Counted from the stretch's first letter, positions 36,050 to 45,329 are shown. The stretch is 64,000 nt of DNA from Marisediminitalea alba (GCF_002993365.1 NZ_PVNP01000206.1:1-64000), one strand, 5' to 3'. Made by a program: numbers and translations. The notes: generated by a model from the sequence alone, not told the origin.

Positions 36050-36057
36050 GAGAGGGA

Positions 36058-36771
36058 ATGATTCTAATTGTCAGCGATAATCGTCATCATTGTCGGCCGC
36101 TACTTACTTGCGTTGAGCGGATCAGCGAAAACTGTGAACTGGTATGCACTTCATCCGGGGTCATTCAGCGTTGCCTGCAAAAACGTTACCCGGTAATCAT
36201 TATTGACAGCTACAGCAAGCTTGCCGAACACTTTGAGCTGATTGCCCAGCTACAGACTAAGTTACCCGACAGCGCAATCATCGTTATGGCTCATCAGGGC
36301 TGTGATTCAGAGCGTATTGTCAGCCTTGAACTCGGTGCCCAGGACTATATTGAGTATCCGTTTAATCCGGCCGAGGTACAGGCCCGGATAAGGGTTCAGT
36401 TACGCCGCGCCGCCGGTCGAACCGGGGCGGATAAAAGCAGTGAGCACCCGGTTCGTATCGGTCGCTTTTATATCGATAACAGCTATCACCGTGCCGAGCT
36501 GGACGGCCAGGCATTACCTCTCACCGCCAAAGAATTCTCGTTGCTGCATTTCCTGGCCAGTCATCCGGATCAGGTATTTTCCAGAGAGCAATTGTTAACC
36601 TCAGTCTGGGGATATCATTATGGGGGCTTTGAACACACAGTGGCCAGTCATGTAAACCGCCTGCGTGCCAAGCTGGGGAAAACCAAAGCCGGCGCTCATC
36701 TGGTCGAAACCGTATGGGGTGTGGGGTATAAATTTAACAGCGACTGTTTACAGTTATCCCAATCCGCTTAG
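36058..36771 (+). CDS. Orphan OmpR/PhoB-type response regulator with atypical receiver
   Basis: The receiver domain (about 1-115) keeps the acceptor Asp50 (VIIIDSY) but departs elsewhere: one acidic residue instead of a pair (SDN), no switch Thr/Ser (VMAHQ), and the near-invariant Lys before PF is Tyr100 (IEYPFNP). The C-terminal winged helix (about 135-232) is normal: LTAKEFSLLHFLASHPDQVFSREQLL and VASHVNRLRAKL, ending VWGVGYKF. No sensor kinase is adjacent. Phosphorylation-independent or non-classical control is likely. It stands between the spondin genes and a convergent peptidase. Confidence 0.88.
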   Translation: MILIVSDNRHHCRPLLTCVERISENCELVCTSSGVIQRCLQKRYPVIIIDSYSKLAEHFELIAQLQTKLPDSAIIVMAHQGCDSERIVSLELGAQDYIEYPFNPAEVQARIRVQLRRAAGRTGADKSSEHPVRIGRFYIDNSYHRAELDGQALPLTAKEFSLLHFLASHPDQVFSREQLLTSVWGYHYGGFEHTVASHVNRLRAKLGKTKAGAHLVETVWGVGYKFNSDCLQLSQSA

Positions 36772-36793
36772 GGATTGGGGAACCAGTAAAATG

Positions 36794-36823
36794 AAAAAAG
36801 CCCGTTAACGTAACGGGCTTTCT
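36794..36823. terminator. Bidirectional intrinsic terminator
   Basis: Stem AAGCCCGTTA/TAACGGGCTT around ACG, with A residues on the left and TTTCTT on the right. It can serve both the response regulator and the convergent peptidase gene. Confidence 0.9.
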
Positions 36824-36853
36824 TGTGGGCTTTTCTGGTGAAAATCAGCAGGC

Positions 36854-39046
36854 TTAATCTGCGCTTTCAGCCATCAGTTTCTCTGTCAGATAGGTGAACT
36901 CAAGGGCTACCCGCTTAGCGGTTTCTTGCTGGTTAGCCGCTGCTGAATGACCACCATCAATGTTCTCGTAGTACAAAAACGGCTTGCCGGCGGCCTCAAA
37001 CAGTTTGGCCATCTTACGGGCGTGTCCGGGATGTACCCTGTCATCCTTGGTGGAGGTCACAAAGAAAGGTTCCGGGTAATCCGCATCGGCATCAAAGTTG
37101 TGGTAGGGCGACATTTTTTCCAGCCATTCGCGCTCTTCGGGCACTTCTGGTGAGCCGTATTCTCCCACCCAGCTGGCGCCGGCCAGCAACAGGTGGAAAC
37201 GCAGCATATCGAGCAATGGTACCTGCACTATCACCGCATTCCACAGGTCCGGGCGTTGAGTTAGCATGACCCCCATTAGCAGACCACCGTTAGAGCCGCC
37301 CTGGATCCCCAGATGTTGTGGAGAGGTCAGTTTGTGATCAATCAGCCATTCGCCTACTGCGATAAAGTCGTCATAAACCACCTGACGTTTGGTTTTCAGA
37401 CCGGCCTGATGCCATTTAGGGCCGAATTCACCCCCGCCACGGATATTCGCCAGCACAAAAGCACCGCCTCGTTCTAACCACAGTTTGCCCCTTAAGCCAC
37501 TGTAGCTGGGTCGCATAGAAATTTGAAAGCCGCCATAGCCATACAGCAGAGTAGGCGTTTTGCCATCGTGCTTAATGCCTTTTTTATGGATCACGAAAAA
37601 CGGAACCATGGTGCCGTCTTTCGATTTTGCTTCTTTTTGCTCTACTACCAGATCCTCAGCGTTAAACCAGCTGGGCAGGCTCTTTAAGGTTGTCACTTCG
37701 CCGCTTTGCGGTGAATAACTCATTAACGAATCGGGCGTCAGGAAGCCTTCGTAATTGATCAGTACCGTTGCCTCATCTTTACCAGCAAAAGAGACCGACA
37801 GCGTGCCATTGGCAGGCAAGTCCAGTTGTTCCCGTTGCCATTCATCGCCGGCTTTAGTGATGGCAAATACTTTGCCTACCACATTGTCGCTTAAAGTCAT
37901 CAGTAACTGTCCCCGGGTCATCGAGACACCTTCGATAGCCTGACGATCGTTAGGTTCAAAAATGACCTCAGGCACCGTTTCAGAGGTCATTTCGCCTGCT
38001 TCAGTGAAAGGCATCGCCAGCAGACTACCGGTAGAATAATGCGTGGTACTGCCAGCGGCTTCCACGGTCCAGTCTTGTTTGATGGTAAATATCAGTTGTC
38101 CTTCAAACAAACCCACGATATCGGCTTTATCTGGCAGCGGAAGACGCACAGCATCTTTACCTGCCGGGAATATATAGTTTTCGCGGGTAAAGAAAGTGGG
38201 GGCAACGACTACCCCTTCCAGGCGGGTGCCATCATCCCGTTCCTGGGTGTAAGGAAATACGCCAACATCAGTTTTATTGCCGCTGAACAGCTGTGTTGCT
38301 TCGCTAAGTGGTGTGCCGCGCTGCCAGCGTTTTACCGTAGAGGGGTAGCCGGATTGCGTTAGGGTAGTGCCATCACCGCCCCAGTCTGTCGCCACCAGCA
38401 GTGTATTGTAGTCAACCCAGGCTACGCCGGATTTGGCTTCGGGCAGGGTAAAGCCGTCATCCACAAAGCGCTTGGTAGCAAGGTCAAACTCACGGATCAC
38501 CACCGCGTCTTTGCCGCCATTGGATAAGCTAATCAGGCATTTGTAATCGGCTTTTGCCTTGGCGGTGTAACAGTTGGCGCCTTTATATACCCAGTTTCTA
38601 TCTTCGCGTTCGGCCAGTTGGTCGAAGTCGAGGATAGTTTCCCATTGGGGAGATTCGGTAGCATAACTTTCGAGTGTGGTTCGGCGCCACAGGCCTCTTA
38701 CATTAGTCGCATCCTGCCAGAAGTTGTACACATAGCCATTACGGATGGTGCCGTAGGGAATACGCTCGGAGGAGTTAACCACTTCCAGCGCTTGCTCATT
38801 CAGGTCGGCATAAACTGGATTAGCCTGAAGGTCGGCCAGGGTGCGCTGGTTCTGGCTACGTACCCAGTTGAGTGCTCTGTCGCCTTCGACTTCTTCCAGC
38901 CACAGGTAAGGATCTTCAGTGGTGGCAGGGACGGCCGGGGTTACCGAACTGGCGGTGTCCTCTGTAGAGCTTTGTTGCGCGGTCATACAGCCACTCAGCG
39001 CGAGGGCGGTTGCCACAGCAATGCTCAAAGAGCGGATCAGTTCCAT
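36854..39046 (-). CDS. Prolyl oligopeptidase family (S9A) serine peptidase, lipoprotein
   Basis: Cleaves short proline-containing peptides. A clear lipobox (ALSGC, Cys20) predicts a membrane-anchored periplasmic or surface protein. The N-terminal part is a seven-bladed propeller after DPYLWLEEVEGDRALNWV; the C-terminal alpha/beta hydrolase carries nucleophile Ser in GIQGGSNGG, Asp in TKDDRVHPGHA and His in DGGHSAAAN. Length 730. Single gene, ended by the terminator at 36794-36823. Likely role: use of peptides as nutrient. Confidence 0.95.
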   Translation of the reverse strand: MELIRSLSIAVATALALSGCMTAQQSSTEDTASSVTPAVPATTEDPYLWLEEVEGDRALNWVRSQNQRTLADLQANPVYADLNEQALEVVNSSERIPYGTIRNGYVYNFWQDATNVRGLWRRTTLESYATESPQWETILDFDQLAEREDRNWVYKGANCYTAKAKADYKCLISLSNGGKDAVVIREFDLATKRFVDDGFTLPEAKSGVAWVDYNTLLVATDWGGDGTTLTQSGYPSTVKRWQRGTPLSEATQLFSGNKTDVGVFPYTQERDDGTRLEGVVVAPTFFTRENYIFPAGKDAVRLPLPDKADIVGLFEGQLIFTIKQDWTVEAAGSTTHYSTGSLLAMPFTEAGEMTSETVPEVIFEPNDRQAIEGVSMTRGQLLMTLSDNVVGKVFAITKAGDEWQREQLDLPANGTLSVSFAGKDEATVLINYEGFLTPDSLMSYSPQSGEVTTLKSLPSWFNAEDLVVEQKEAKSKDGTMVPFFVIHKKGIKHDGKTPTLLYGYGGFQISMRPSYSGLRGKLWLERGGAFVLANIRGGGEFGPKWHQAGLKTKRQVVYDDFIAVGEWLIDHKLTSPQHLGIQGGSNGGLLMGVMLTQRPDLWNAVIVQVPLLDMLRFHLLLAGASWVGEYGSPEVPEEREWLEKMSPYHNFDADADYPEPFFVTSTKDDRVHPGHARKMAKLFEAAGKPFLYYENIDGGHSAAANQQETAKRVALEFTYLTEKLMAESAD

Positions 39047-39156
39047 GTGTTCTCTCCTTTGAAAGATGGCCGCTCACCACTCAGCAGCGGGTGATAACGG
39101 CAGGCTACTCTATTGATTGTTGGTTACATCGTCAGGGTAGATGTGGCGAGTTACCG

Positions 39157-40515
39157 CTACACCAGAAATAGCGTTGCGGTGCCCAAAAAGGCAAAGATAC
39201 CCACTACGTCGGTGATGGTAGTCAAAATCACACTACCAGCCAGCGCGGGATCAATGCGCAGCTTTTTCATAACAATAGGTAGTGTAGCGCCTGACAGCGC
39301 AGCGGCAATCATGTTCATCAGCATTGCGAAGGCAATGATAATTCCGAGTGTAAGGTCTTGTTTCCAAGCGGCTATTACGGTGGCAATCAGGACTGCCCAG
39401 ATAACACCATTAAGCAAGCCTATAGCGAACTCCTTGGTGATCAGCCAGCGTGAGTTAGACGGATTAACGTGGCCCAGAGCCATACCGCGGATCACTAAGG
39501 TGAGGGTTTGGTTACCTGCGACGCCCCCCATGCTGGGCACAATAGTATTGAGAATGGCCAGCACTGCCAGTTGACTCAGCGTCGCTTCAAATAAATCGCT
39601 TACCGCAGCGGCCATCAGGGCGGTAAGCAGGTTAACGCCAAGCCAGACAGAGCGTCTGCGGGTACTTTGCCAGACCGGGGCAAAGGTATCTTCTTCATCA
39701 TCCAGACCGGCCATACTCATCATGGAGTGTTCGGCGTCTTCACGAATAATATCCACCACGTCATCAATGGTGATCCGGCCGACCAGACGGTGTTTATCGT
39801 CCACCACCGGTGCCGAAAGCCAGTTATACCGTTCAAACATGCTGGCGACTTCGTCATCGGGCATATTCACGGGAATAGCTTCTGGCTCTTCGTCCATGAC
39901 ATCCGATACTTTGGCTTCCGGATCGGTTGTGAGAAGCCGTGCTACGGGCACAATACCCACCAGATTATCGGTGCGGCTGACCACGTAAAACGTATCGGTA
40001 TTTTCCGGCAGCTCACCTTTCAGGCGCAGATACCGCAGTACCACATCAATGGAGACTTCCGGGCGCAGCGTAATGGTGTCGGTGTTCATGATGAAACCAG
40101 CGGTTTCTTCACCGTAGGACATCGCTTGTTCTGCGCGGTGGCGGTCCTGGGCATCCATGGACTGCAGCACATCCTGCAGCACTTCTTCAGGCAGACTCGA
40201 CAAGGTTTCGGCGAGGTCGTCGGTGTCCATGTCTTCGAGAGCATCGACCACCTTGGCGGGCATCATTTTGGCAATAATACCGTTACGGACTTCCTCGGAA
40301 AGCTCTTCGATGACATCGCCATGAAAATCACTGTCGAGTAATTCCCATAAATCATCACGGGTTTTGGTAGGGCTGGACTCAAGAATCAGCGCGACATCGC
40401 TGGGGGGCATCTCGTGCAGCTGCTTGCGCACAGAAACAAAGCGACCCTCAGACAGCGCCTGATTGATGGCACGTAATTGCCCTCGCGCATAGTTCGCTTC
40501 AATCGCTTCTGCCAC
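39157..40515 (-). CDS. mgtE: Magnesium transporter MgtE
   Basis: Mg2+ channel of the inner membrane. Order: N-terminal helical MgtE_N domain (about 30-135) with repeated LPEE/LQSMDA segments, two CBS domains (about 145-260), then five membrane helices (about 295-450). The pore region GVNLLTALMAAAV and PSMGGVAGNQTLTL is typical. Length 452. The start is GTG 40515 with AAGGA seven bases upstream. I see no M-box riboswitch in the 241-bp upstream region. Confidence 0.95.
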   Translation of the reverse strand: MAEAIEANYARGQLRAINQALSEGRFVSVRKQLHEMPPSDVALILESSPTKTRDDLWELLDSDFHGDVIEELSEEVRNGIIAKMMPAKVVDALEDMDTDDLAETLSSLPEEVLQDVLQSMDAQDRHRAEQAMSYGEETAGFIMNTDTITLRPEVSIDVVLRYLRLKGELPENTDTFYVVSRTDNLVGIVPVARLLTTDPEAKVSDVMDEEPEAIPVNMPDDEVASMFERYNWLSAPVVDDKHRLVGRITIDDVVDIIREDAEHSMMSMAGLDDEEDTFAPVWQSTRRRSVWLGVNLLTALMAAAVSDLFEATLSQLAVLAILNTIVPSMGGVAGNQTLTLVIRGMALGHVNPSNSRWLITKEFAIGLLNGVIWAVLIATVIAAWKQDLTLGIIIAFAMLMNMIAAALSGATLPIVMKKLRIDPALAGSVILTTITDVVGIFAFLGTATLFLV

Positions 40516-40756
40516 CCGTAATCCTTAAGTATATCGCTATGTCTGTAAGGGTAACTCAGAGGCTGATTTCTGTCATGGATTAAAACGTTAACTGGCGCTT
40601 TTTTATTCTATACAACAGGTTTTAGCGTGACTTCTATAGCTAAAGGTTATGGTTGTTAACATAAATTATACGATATTTTATTTTACCATCTGTTATAAAG
40701 AATATTAATAACCCATTTAAAACAATAACTTATACTAAAGTATTAGGTGCGGCGCC
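40516..40756. other. Divergent AT-rich intergenic, mgtE / two-Cache gene
   Basis: No gene. Very AT-rich between 40650 and 40740, with a TATACT at 40731-40736 that could be a -10 for the plus-strand gene. No matching -35 is visible. Confidence 0.35.
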
Positions 40757-42772
40757 GTGGAAATTTTAAATACCAGAAATAACAATGCGCTGGCAGTAGT
40801 CTTTCCTTCTGTCATAAAACATCAGACTAACCTGACAAACCTCAATCGTTGGTGGGATAAAGTAGCTCTGGTTGGCAAAATTAACAGTTTGAATGTGCCT
40901 CAGAGTTTGTTAGCTAACATGCTGGATACTAAGGGGGAATTTGCCGACCTACAGGAATTGCTGATTGAAAATCTACTGGCTGAGCAGCTACAACAGGTGG
41001 GGCGCAAGCACCGCTCTTTGGCCCAGACGCTGATTGATATTCCCAACCGTAATTTGTTTGAACGCACCGCCGATGTGGGCTTTCTGGCCACCGATACCCG
41101 GTTTGTCAATTTTTTGAAAGCGCAGCACAACATCACCGATAGCCAAACCGCAACTGATACTCAAAACATCGTGCAGCATATGCAGGAATACGCAGCAAAA
41201 TATTCCGTGTACGACGATGTGATATTACTCGACCCGCAGGGCCGCGTAAGAGCCCGTATGAATAGCGCGGTGGCCGGGCAATTAGGCACGGATCCGGTAA
41301 TCAAGGAGCTGGTAAGCAGTGGTAAAGACTACGTGGAGATTTGCCGTTATTCTGCACTGTGTCCGCATAAAACGGTTGCTTCTTTGTTTCTCGCGCCGGT
41401 CAGGGATCCGCATAGCAACGAACTGCTTGGAGTGCTGTGTTTAAGCTTTAAACTGGAAGATGAAATGACTTCGCTGTTTGCTGACCTGGATGATGGCAGC
41501 GGACTGCTGATGGCGTTACTGGATGCTCGTGGTAAGGTTCTGGTGTGCAGTGATCAGTCGGTATTAGGGCGGGGTGAGCAGGTAGCAACGAATGGTCAGG
41601 GCTCGTTAATTACGCTTAACAACCAGCAATATTTTTGCACCGTGGCACCAACCCGGGGTTATCAGGGATATACAGGGTTATCCTGGCAGGGATGTGTGTT
41701 AATGCCTTTTACACAACCTGCGGAACAAGGAGAGCAGACAGACACAGCAGCGGCTGAGCAGGACGTTACCCGTTGGCAGGGATTTTCTGCCACGCTCAGC
41801 AATATTCAACATCGTTCCCGGGTGGTTACGGATGATCTCGATCTGGTGGTGCTCAATGGCCGTATCGCGGCGGCCCGCACCGATGCGGATGAGTTTATTC
41901 CGATACTGGAAGAAATTCGTCAGATTGGCCGTCAGATGCAGGGCATTTTCAGTCGCTCCGTGAGCCAGCTGATGAGTACTGCATTAACTACCCACTACAA
42001 TGCACTGAGCGCTCAGGCAGCTTTGGCGATTGATATTATGGACCGAAATTTATACGAGCGGGCCAATGATTGCCGCTGGTGGGCATTAACGGACACTTTT
42101 ACACAGGTGCTGTCTGCACCTGATTTTTCGCCGCAGGCAGGCCAATCCATAAGTGATACCTTAGCTTACATCAACGATTTATATACGGTGTATCAGGGGA
42201 TCTACGTGTTTGATAAAAGCGGTAGGATCATTGCAGTATCAAATCCCGGCTTCAAAGCATGGCAAGAAACCCAGGCAACAGAGCACAGTCGTTGGCAAAG
42301 CGTTATGGCCCTGACGGACACGCAGCAATACTGTGTGTCGTCATTTCACCCTTGTGATTATTACCAGCAGCGACCCACGTATATTTATAATGCCGCAATT
42401 CGCAGTGATAACCGTGTCGTTGGGGGGATAGGTTTGGTGTTCGACAGTGAACCCGAGTTTCGGCAGATGCTGGACGATGTGCTCAATAGCAGAGATTCAA
42501 AACGGATGGGGATTTTTGTAGAGCGCAGCGGTAAGGTAGTCTCCGCCAGCAGCAATGCGCCCTGGCAGGCGGGCTGTCAACTGACGCTTCCTCAAGATAT
42601 TGTTCGTTATCGTAGCGGTGAACAGGGAGCGGGTATTTATACTCTCGATGGGCAGCAGTACGTGGTTGGTTTTGCCGTCTCAAAAGGTTATCGGGAATAT
42701 AAGACCACGGATGGCTACCGCAATGAGATTGTGGCACTGATGATTGAGAAAAATGCTGGCCAGCCCGGGTAG
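40757..42772 (+). CDS. Soluble protein with two Cache-like sensor domains and no output domain
   Basis: About 671 residues, no signal peptide and no membrane helix, so cytoplasmic. Two homologous halves: NLFERTADVGFLATD near 95-110 is echoed by NLYERANDCRWWALTD near 430-447, and each is followed by a PAS/Cache core (YDDVILLDPQGRVRARMNS; YQGIYVFDKSGRIIAVSNP). Cache domains usually sense small molecules outside the cell; here nothing crosses the membrane and no kinase, GGDEF or MCP domain follows. I recall related proteins in marine gammaproteobacteria linked to CheW-like annotation, unverified. The GTG start has only a weak site. Confidence 0.7.
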   Translation: MEILNTRNNNALAVVFPSVIKHQTNLTNLNRWWDKVALVGKINSLNVPQSLLANMLDTKGEFADLQELLIENLLAEQLQQVGRKHRSLAQTLIDIPNRNLFERTADVGFLATDTRFVNFLKAQHNITDSQTATDTQNIVQHMQEYAAKYSVYDDVILLDPQGRVRARMNSAVAGQLGTDPVIKELVSSGKDYVEICRYSALCPHKTVASLFLAPVRDPHSNELLGVLCLSFKLEDEMTSLFADLDDGSGLLMALLDARGKVLVCSDQSVLGRGEQVATNGQGSLITLNNQQYFCTVAPTRGYQGYTGLSWQGCVLMPFTQPAEQGEQTDTAAAEQDVTRWQGFSATLSNIQHRSRVVTDDLDLVVLNGRIAAARTDADEFIPILEEIRQIGRQMQGIFSRSVSQLMSTALTTHYNALSAQAALAIDIMDRNLYERANDCRWWALTDTFTQVLSAPDFSPQAGQSISDTLAYINDLYTVYQGIYVFDKSGRIIAVSNPGFKAWQETQATEHSRWQSVMALTDTQQYCVSSFHPCDYYQQRPTYIYNAAIRSDNRVVGGIGLVFDSEPEFRQMLDDVLNSRDSKRMGIFVERSGKVVSASSNAPWQAGCQLTLPQDIVRYRSGEQGAGIYTLDGQQYVVGFAVSKGYREYKTTDGYRNEIVALMIEKNAGQPG

Positions 42773-42784
42773 GCCAGGCTGGTA

Positions 42785-43519
42785 TTACTCCCGGCGCATT
42801 GCTTCAAATAATGATGGCTCCCAGGGGCGCATGGCCATGAGCAAGCCCATATGTGTGCGTTCACTGATCGGTAAGCGGGCATCTTCTTCATTGAGTTCGG
42901 CCGCTTCCCGGGTTAACTGATTGAGCCGGCGCTGGATAATTTCCACCGAACTCGCCGAATAGCGCCCACGCAGGTAAAAACGAAAAGCCCAGGGTTCGTT
43001 TTTTTTCGGCGCCATAAATTTTACCATCACTTCCTGCTCCATAAACCTTTCCAGGGGGCCGCCCGGGATCCAGCGAAAATCCTGCGCAATCAACAGGCGG
43101 TAGCGATTACCGGGCAGAAACTCAATCAATTTCAGACGATCCAGTTTTACCATCAGGCGCACGGCTTCGGGCTCGCTGATAGCGTAGTAATCAATGATCT
43201 CGTTAAATTGCCAGCCATCGCGCACGCACACCGCGGCCAGCAGCAAGCGTGGATTCTCAAGCAGTTCGCGCTCCTGCGCCTCAGATAGCTGGGAAACCCG
43301 AGGCTGAGTCTGGGCAACCTGAATAAACACATCGCTCAGGGTTAACCCTAACGCCTCACAAACCTGCTCCAGGCGCTCCAGGGTAAAACTCTGTTGGGAA
43401 AAGCAGCGTTTTATACTCGCTTCACTTAGTTGCAGCTGTTCAGACAGGGATTTATAGGTCATTCCCTGTTCCTTGAGTAATTGCTTTAAACGCTGTGTTA
43501 CCTGCTTAATCTGACTCAT
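42785..43519 (-). CDS. XRE-type transcriptional regulator with C-terminal sensor-like region
   Basis: The N-terminal helix-turn-helix (about 1-65: MTYKSLSEQLQLSEASIKRCF and LERLEQVCEALGLTLSDVF) is of the lambda-repressor/Cro class. The C-terminal 170 residues are of a type I know only from uncharacterised regulators (DGWQFNEIIDYYAISEPEAVRLMVKL; FRWIPGGPLERFMEQEV). It is divergent from the small exported protein and DUF2145 genes, which it may control, and converges on the Cache gene with 12 bp between. Confidence 0.88.
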   Translation of the reverse strand: MSQIKQVTQRLKQLLKEQGMTYKSLSEQLQLSEASIKRCFSQQSFTLERLEQVCEALGLTLSDVFIQVAQTQPRVSQLSEAQERELLENPRLLLAAVCVRDGWQFNEIIDYYAISEPEAVRLMVKLDRLKLIEFLPGNRYRLLIAQDFRWIPGGPLERFMEQEVMVKFMAPKKNEPWAFRFYLRGRYSASSVEIIQRRLNQLTREAAELNEEDARLPISERTHMGLLMAMRPWEPSLFEAMRRE

Positions 43520-43634
43520 AGTATTAAAATCCGATACCTTTGGTGTAGGAATATACTACAAATTTTAATTGAGTTTACTTATTTTCTACCGAGGATTAGC
43601 TTGAAGGGGAACCAACCAATGAAGGATTATGACC
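43520..43634. promoter_or_regulatory. Divergent promoter region, XRE regulator / exported-protein cluster
   Basis: Only 115 bp separate the two starts. The region is AT-rich, includes TATACT near 43552 and an AAGGA ribosome binding site at 43622-43626 for the plus-strand gene. An operator for the XRE protein is expected here but I cannot point to one. Confidence 0.4.
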
Positions 43635-43976
43635 ATGAAGAAATTAGTTATTGCGTTACTTACCAGTGTTGTTATTAGCCAGGGGGCTATAGCGGCGGAC
43701 TCCGTTGATCACAGCGGTCAGGCCAGTAAACACAGTGTACTGGCCAGTGTGGAAGGTGCTGCTTCAACGGCTTCGGTAGCCAGTGCCGTAGTCGCAGCAC
43801 CGGTGATTGTTACTGGCATGAGTGTGGTGGCCGTCGCCGACTCAACCCACCAGTCGGTTAAAGCCCTTCATGCCAAACATCAGCAAAACACAAAACCTCT
43901 CACTATTACTACCCGCGTGATCACTCGCGATCCACCGCCTTCAGAAGTCGTAGTTGAACAAACGGTAAAACACTAA
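43635..43976 (+). CDS. Small exported protein of unknown function
   Basis: Signal peptide about 1-21 (ending AIAADS). The mature part has a glycine/alanine/valine-rich hydrophobic stretch (ASVASAVVAAPVIVTGMSVVAVA) that could be a membrane-inserting segment, then a His/Lys-rich region and a TTRVITRDPPPSEVVVEQ tail. Not recognised. The start is ATG 43635, because AAGGA is 8 bases upstream; the ATG at 43629 would be too close to it. First gene of a likely operon with DUF2145. Confidence 0.7.
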   Translation: MKKLVIALLTSVVISQGAIAADSVDHSGQASKHSVLASVEGAASTASVASAVVAAPVIVTGMSVVAVADSTHQSVKALHAKHQQNTKPLTITTRVITRDPPPSEVVVEQTVKH

Positions 43977-44012
43977 GGGTTTACCCTCAGGGTTCACCCT
44001 CAGGGTTAATCC
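43976..44012 (+). repeat. Tandem mini-hairpins between the small exported gene and DUF2145
   Basis: Two and a half copies of a 13-nt unit, AGGGTTTACCCTC, AGGGTTCACCCTC and AGGGTTAATCC, begin at the upstream stop codon. Each full unit is itself a small hairpin (AGGGT/ACCCT). It may set the relative expression of the two genes. Confidence 0.7.
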
Positions 44013-44027
44013 GACAAGGAACAGACT

Positions 44028-44819
44028 ATGCGAGTCATTATAGCAGCACTATTGATTTTACTGACTGCCGGCGCACAGGCCGGCAGTCAGGCCCCGTCGA
44101 AATCGGTATTTCAACCAGAGCAGATCATCGACTTTGCCAAGCAGGTCGAGCAGTATGCGGCAGAGCACCAAGCCCATGCCTTTATTATCGGCCGGGTCGG
44201 CCGCCCGGAAAAAGAGCTGCCCAAAGGCATTCATTTTACCCATACGGCGGTGGCGGTTTACTCTGCCATTACCCTGGATGACGGGAGTACAGAATACGGT
44301 TACGCCATTCATAATCTTTATCAGCGCGCAGACGACCCGGGCCGCAGCGACATTGTTATTGATTACCCGGTGGATTTTTTCTGGGGCGCACAAACGCTTA
44401 AAGCCGGTATCGTAATACCAACCCCGGCGGTGCAGGAACGGCTCATTGCACTAATCAGTGAACAAAAGCATCTGGTTTTGCACAACCCCCGTTATTCGGT
44501 AGTGGCCAATCCTTTTAATAGTGAAAGGCAAAACTGCACGGAGTTCACCCTGGATATGCTGCAGGCGGCCATGTACCAGACCGAGGATAAAAAGCGAATT
44601 AAAGCCAATAATGCCGCTTACTTTAATCCTCAGCGAGTGCATATCAGCCCGCTAAAACTGGCCCTGGGCAGTATGGTAACAGATGGGGTAACCACTTCTG
44701 ATCACAAAGGGCGGGTTCGCACAGCTACCTTTACCACTATTGGCCACTACTTAGCGCAGTTTAACTTGTCTCAACATGCCGTGGTGCTTTATGCCAACGG
44801 CCGTACCCAAGCTATTTAA
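44028..44819 (+). CDS. DUF2145 family exported protein
   Basis: Signal peptide about 1-18 (AGAQAGS). The remainder matches my memory of DUF2145: FTHTAVAVYSAITLDDGSTEYGYAIHNLYQ, SDIVIDYPVDFFWG, a Cys in NPFNSERQNCTEFTLDMLQAAMY, and GRVRTATFTTI. The invariant-looking His and Cys give it the air of a papain-like hydrolase, which is inference only. AAGGA site upstream. In cluster with the small exported protein and YiaAB. Confidence 0.82.
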   Translation: MRVIIAALLILLTAGAQAGSQAPSKSVFQPEQIIDFAKQVEQYAAEHQAHAFIIGRVGRPEKELPKGIHFTHTAVAVYSAITLDDGSTEYGYAIHNLYQRADDPGRSDIVIDYPVDFFWGAQTLKAGIVIPTPAVQERLIALISEQKHLVLHNPRYSVVANPFNSERQNCTEFTLDMLQAAMYQTEDKKRIKANNAAYFNPQRVHISPLKLALGSMVTDGVTTSDHKGRVRTATFTTIGHYLAQFNLSQHAVVLYANGRTQAI

Positions 44820-44833
44820 CCGAGGATATCAAT

Positions 44834-45307
44834 ATGAACATCTCTGCTCAGACGCTGACAAATACCCCCACCAGGGCTTTTCGGATTGCTGCCGTGGCGG
44901 CGCTTGTCATTGGGGTTGCCAGTTACCTGATTGGCTTATTTAACGCTTACATGCAGCTTAATGAAAAAGGCTATTACCTGACCGTAATGCTACTGGGACT
45001 TTTTGCGGTGGTGTCTTTACAGAAAACCATTCGTGATAAAATGGCCGGAATCGAAGTGACCCGTGCCTACTTTATTGCTTGCGGCGTAGCAACTGTAGCC
45101 GCTATCGCGCTGTTAATTGTGGGGCTATATAACGCGGAACTGGCACTCAGTGAGAAGGGCTTTTTCGGGATGGCCTTTGTATTAAGCATGTTTGCCGCTA
45201 TCACCGTGCAAAAAAACGTGCGGGATTGTGCTGAAGCCGAAACGGATACGGCTACTATTCAATCAACCACGAGCCAGGCAGCCACTTTTTCTGCCGAGGC
45301 AGAATAA
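44834..45307 (+). CDS. YiaA/YiaB family inner membrane protein
   Basis: Four membrane helices formed by two repeats of the YiaAB unit: FRIAAVAALVIGVASYLIGLFNA...LNEKGYYLTVMLLGLFAVVSLQKTIRD and AYFIACGVATVAAIALLIVGLYNA...LSEKGFFGMAFVLSMFAAITVQKNVRD. An acidic tail follows. The family has no known function. 14 bp after the DUF2145 gene. Confidence 0.9.
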   Translation: MNISAQTLTNTPTRAFRIAAVAALVIGVASYLIGLFNAYMQLNEKGYYLTVMLLGLFAVVSLQKTIRDKMAGIEVTRAYFIACGVATVAAIALLIVGLYNAELALSEKGFFGMAFVLSMFAAITVQKNVRDCAEAETDTATIQSTTSQAATFSAEAE

Positions 45308-45329
45308 GTCGCCCTGTTGGCGACTTATT
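45303..45329 (+). terminator. Perfect 11-bp hairpin at the end of the YiaAB gene
   Basis: AATAAGTCGCC (45303-45313) and GGCGACTTATT (45319-45329) with a 5-base loop; the left arm includes the stop codon. T residues are few, so it may be a weak terminator or an mRNA 3'-end stabiliser. Confidence 0.65.

Noticed and set aside
39667-40341. 224-codon plus-strand frame opposite mgtE
   Set aside because: His-rich antisense shadow of the acidic mgtE N-terminal region.
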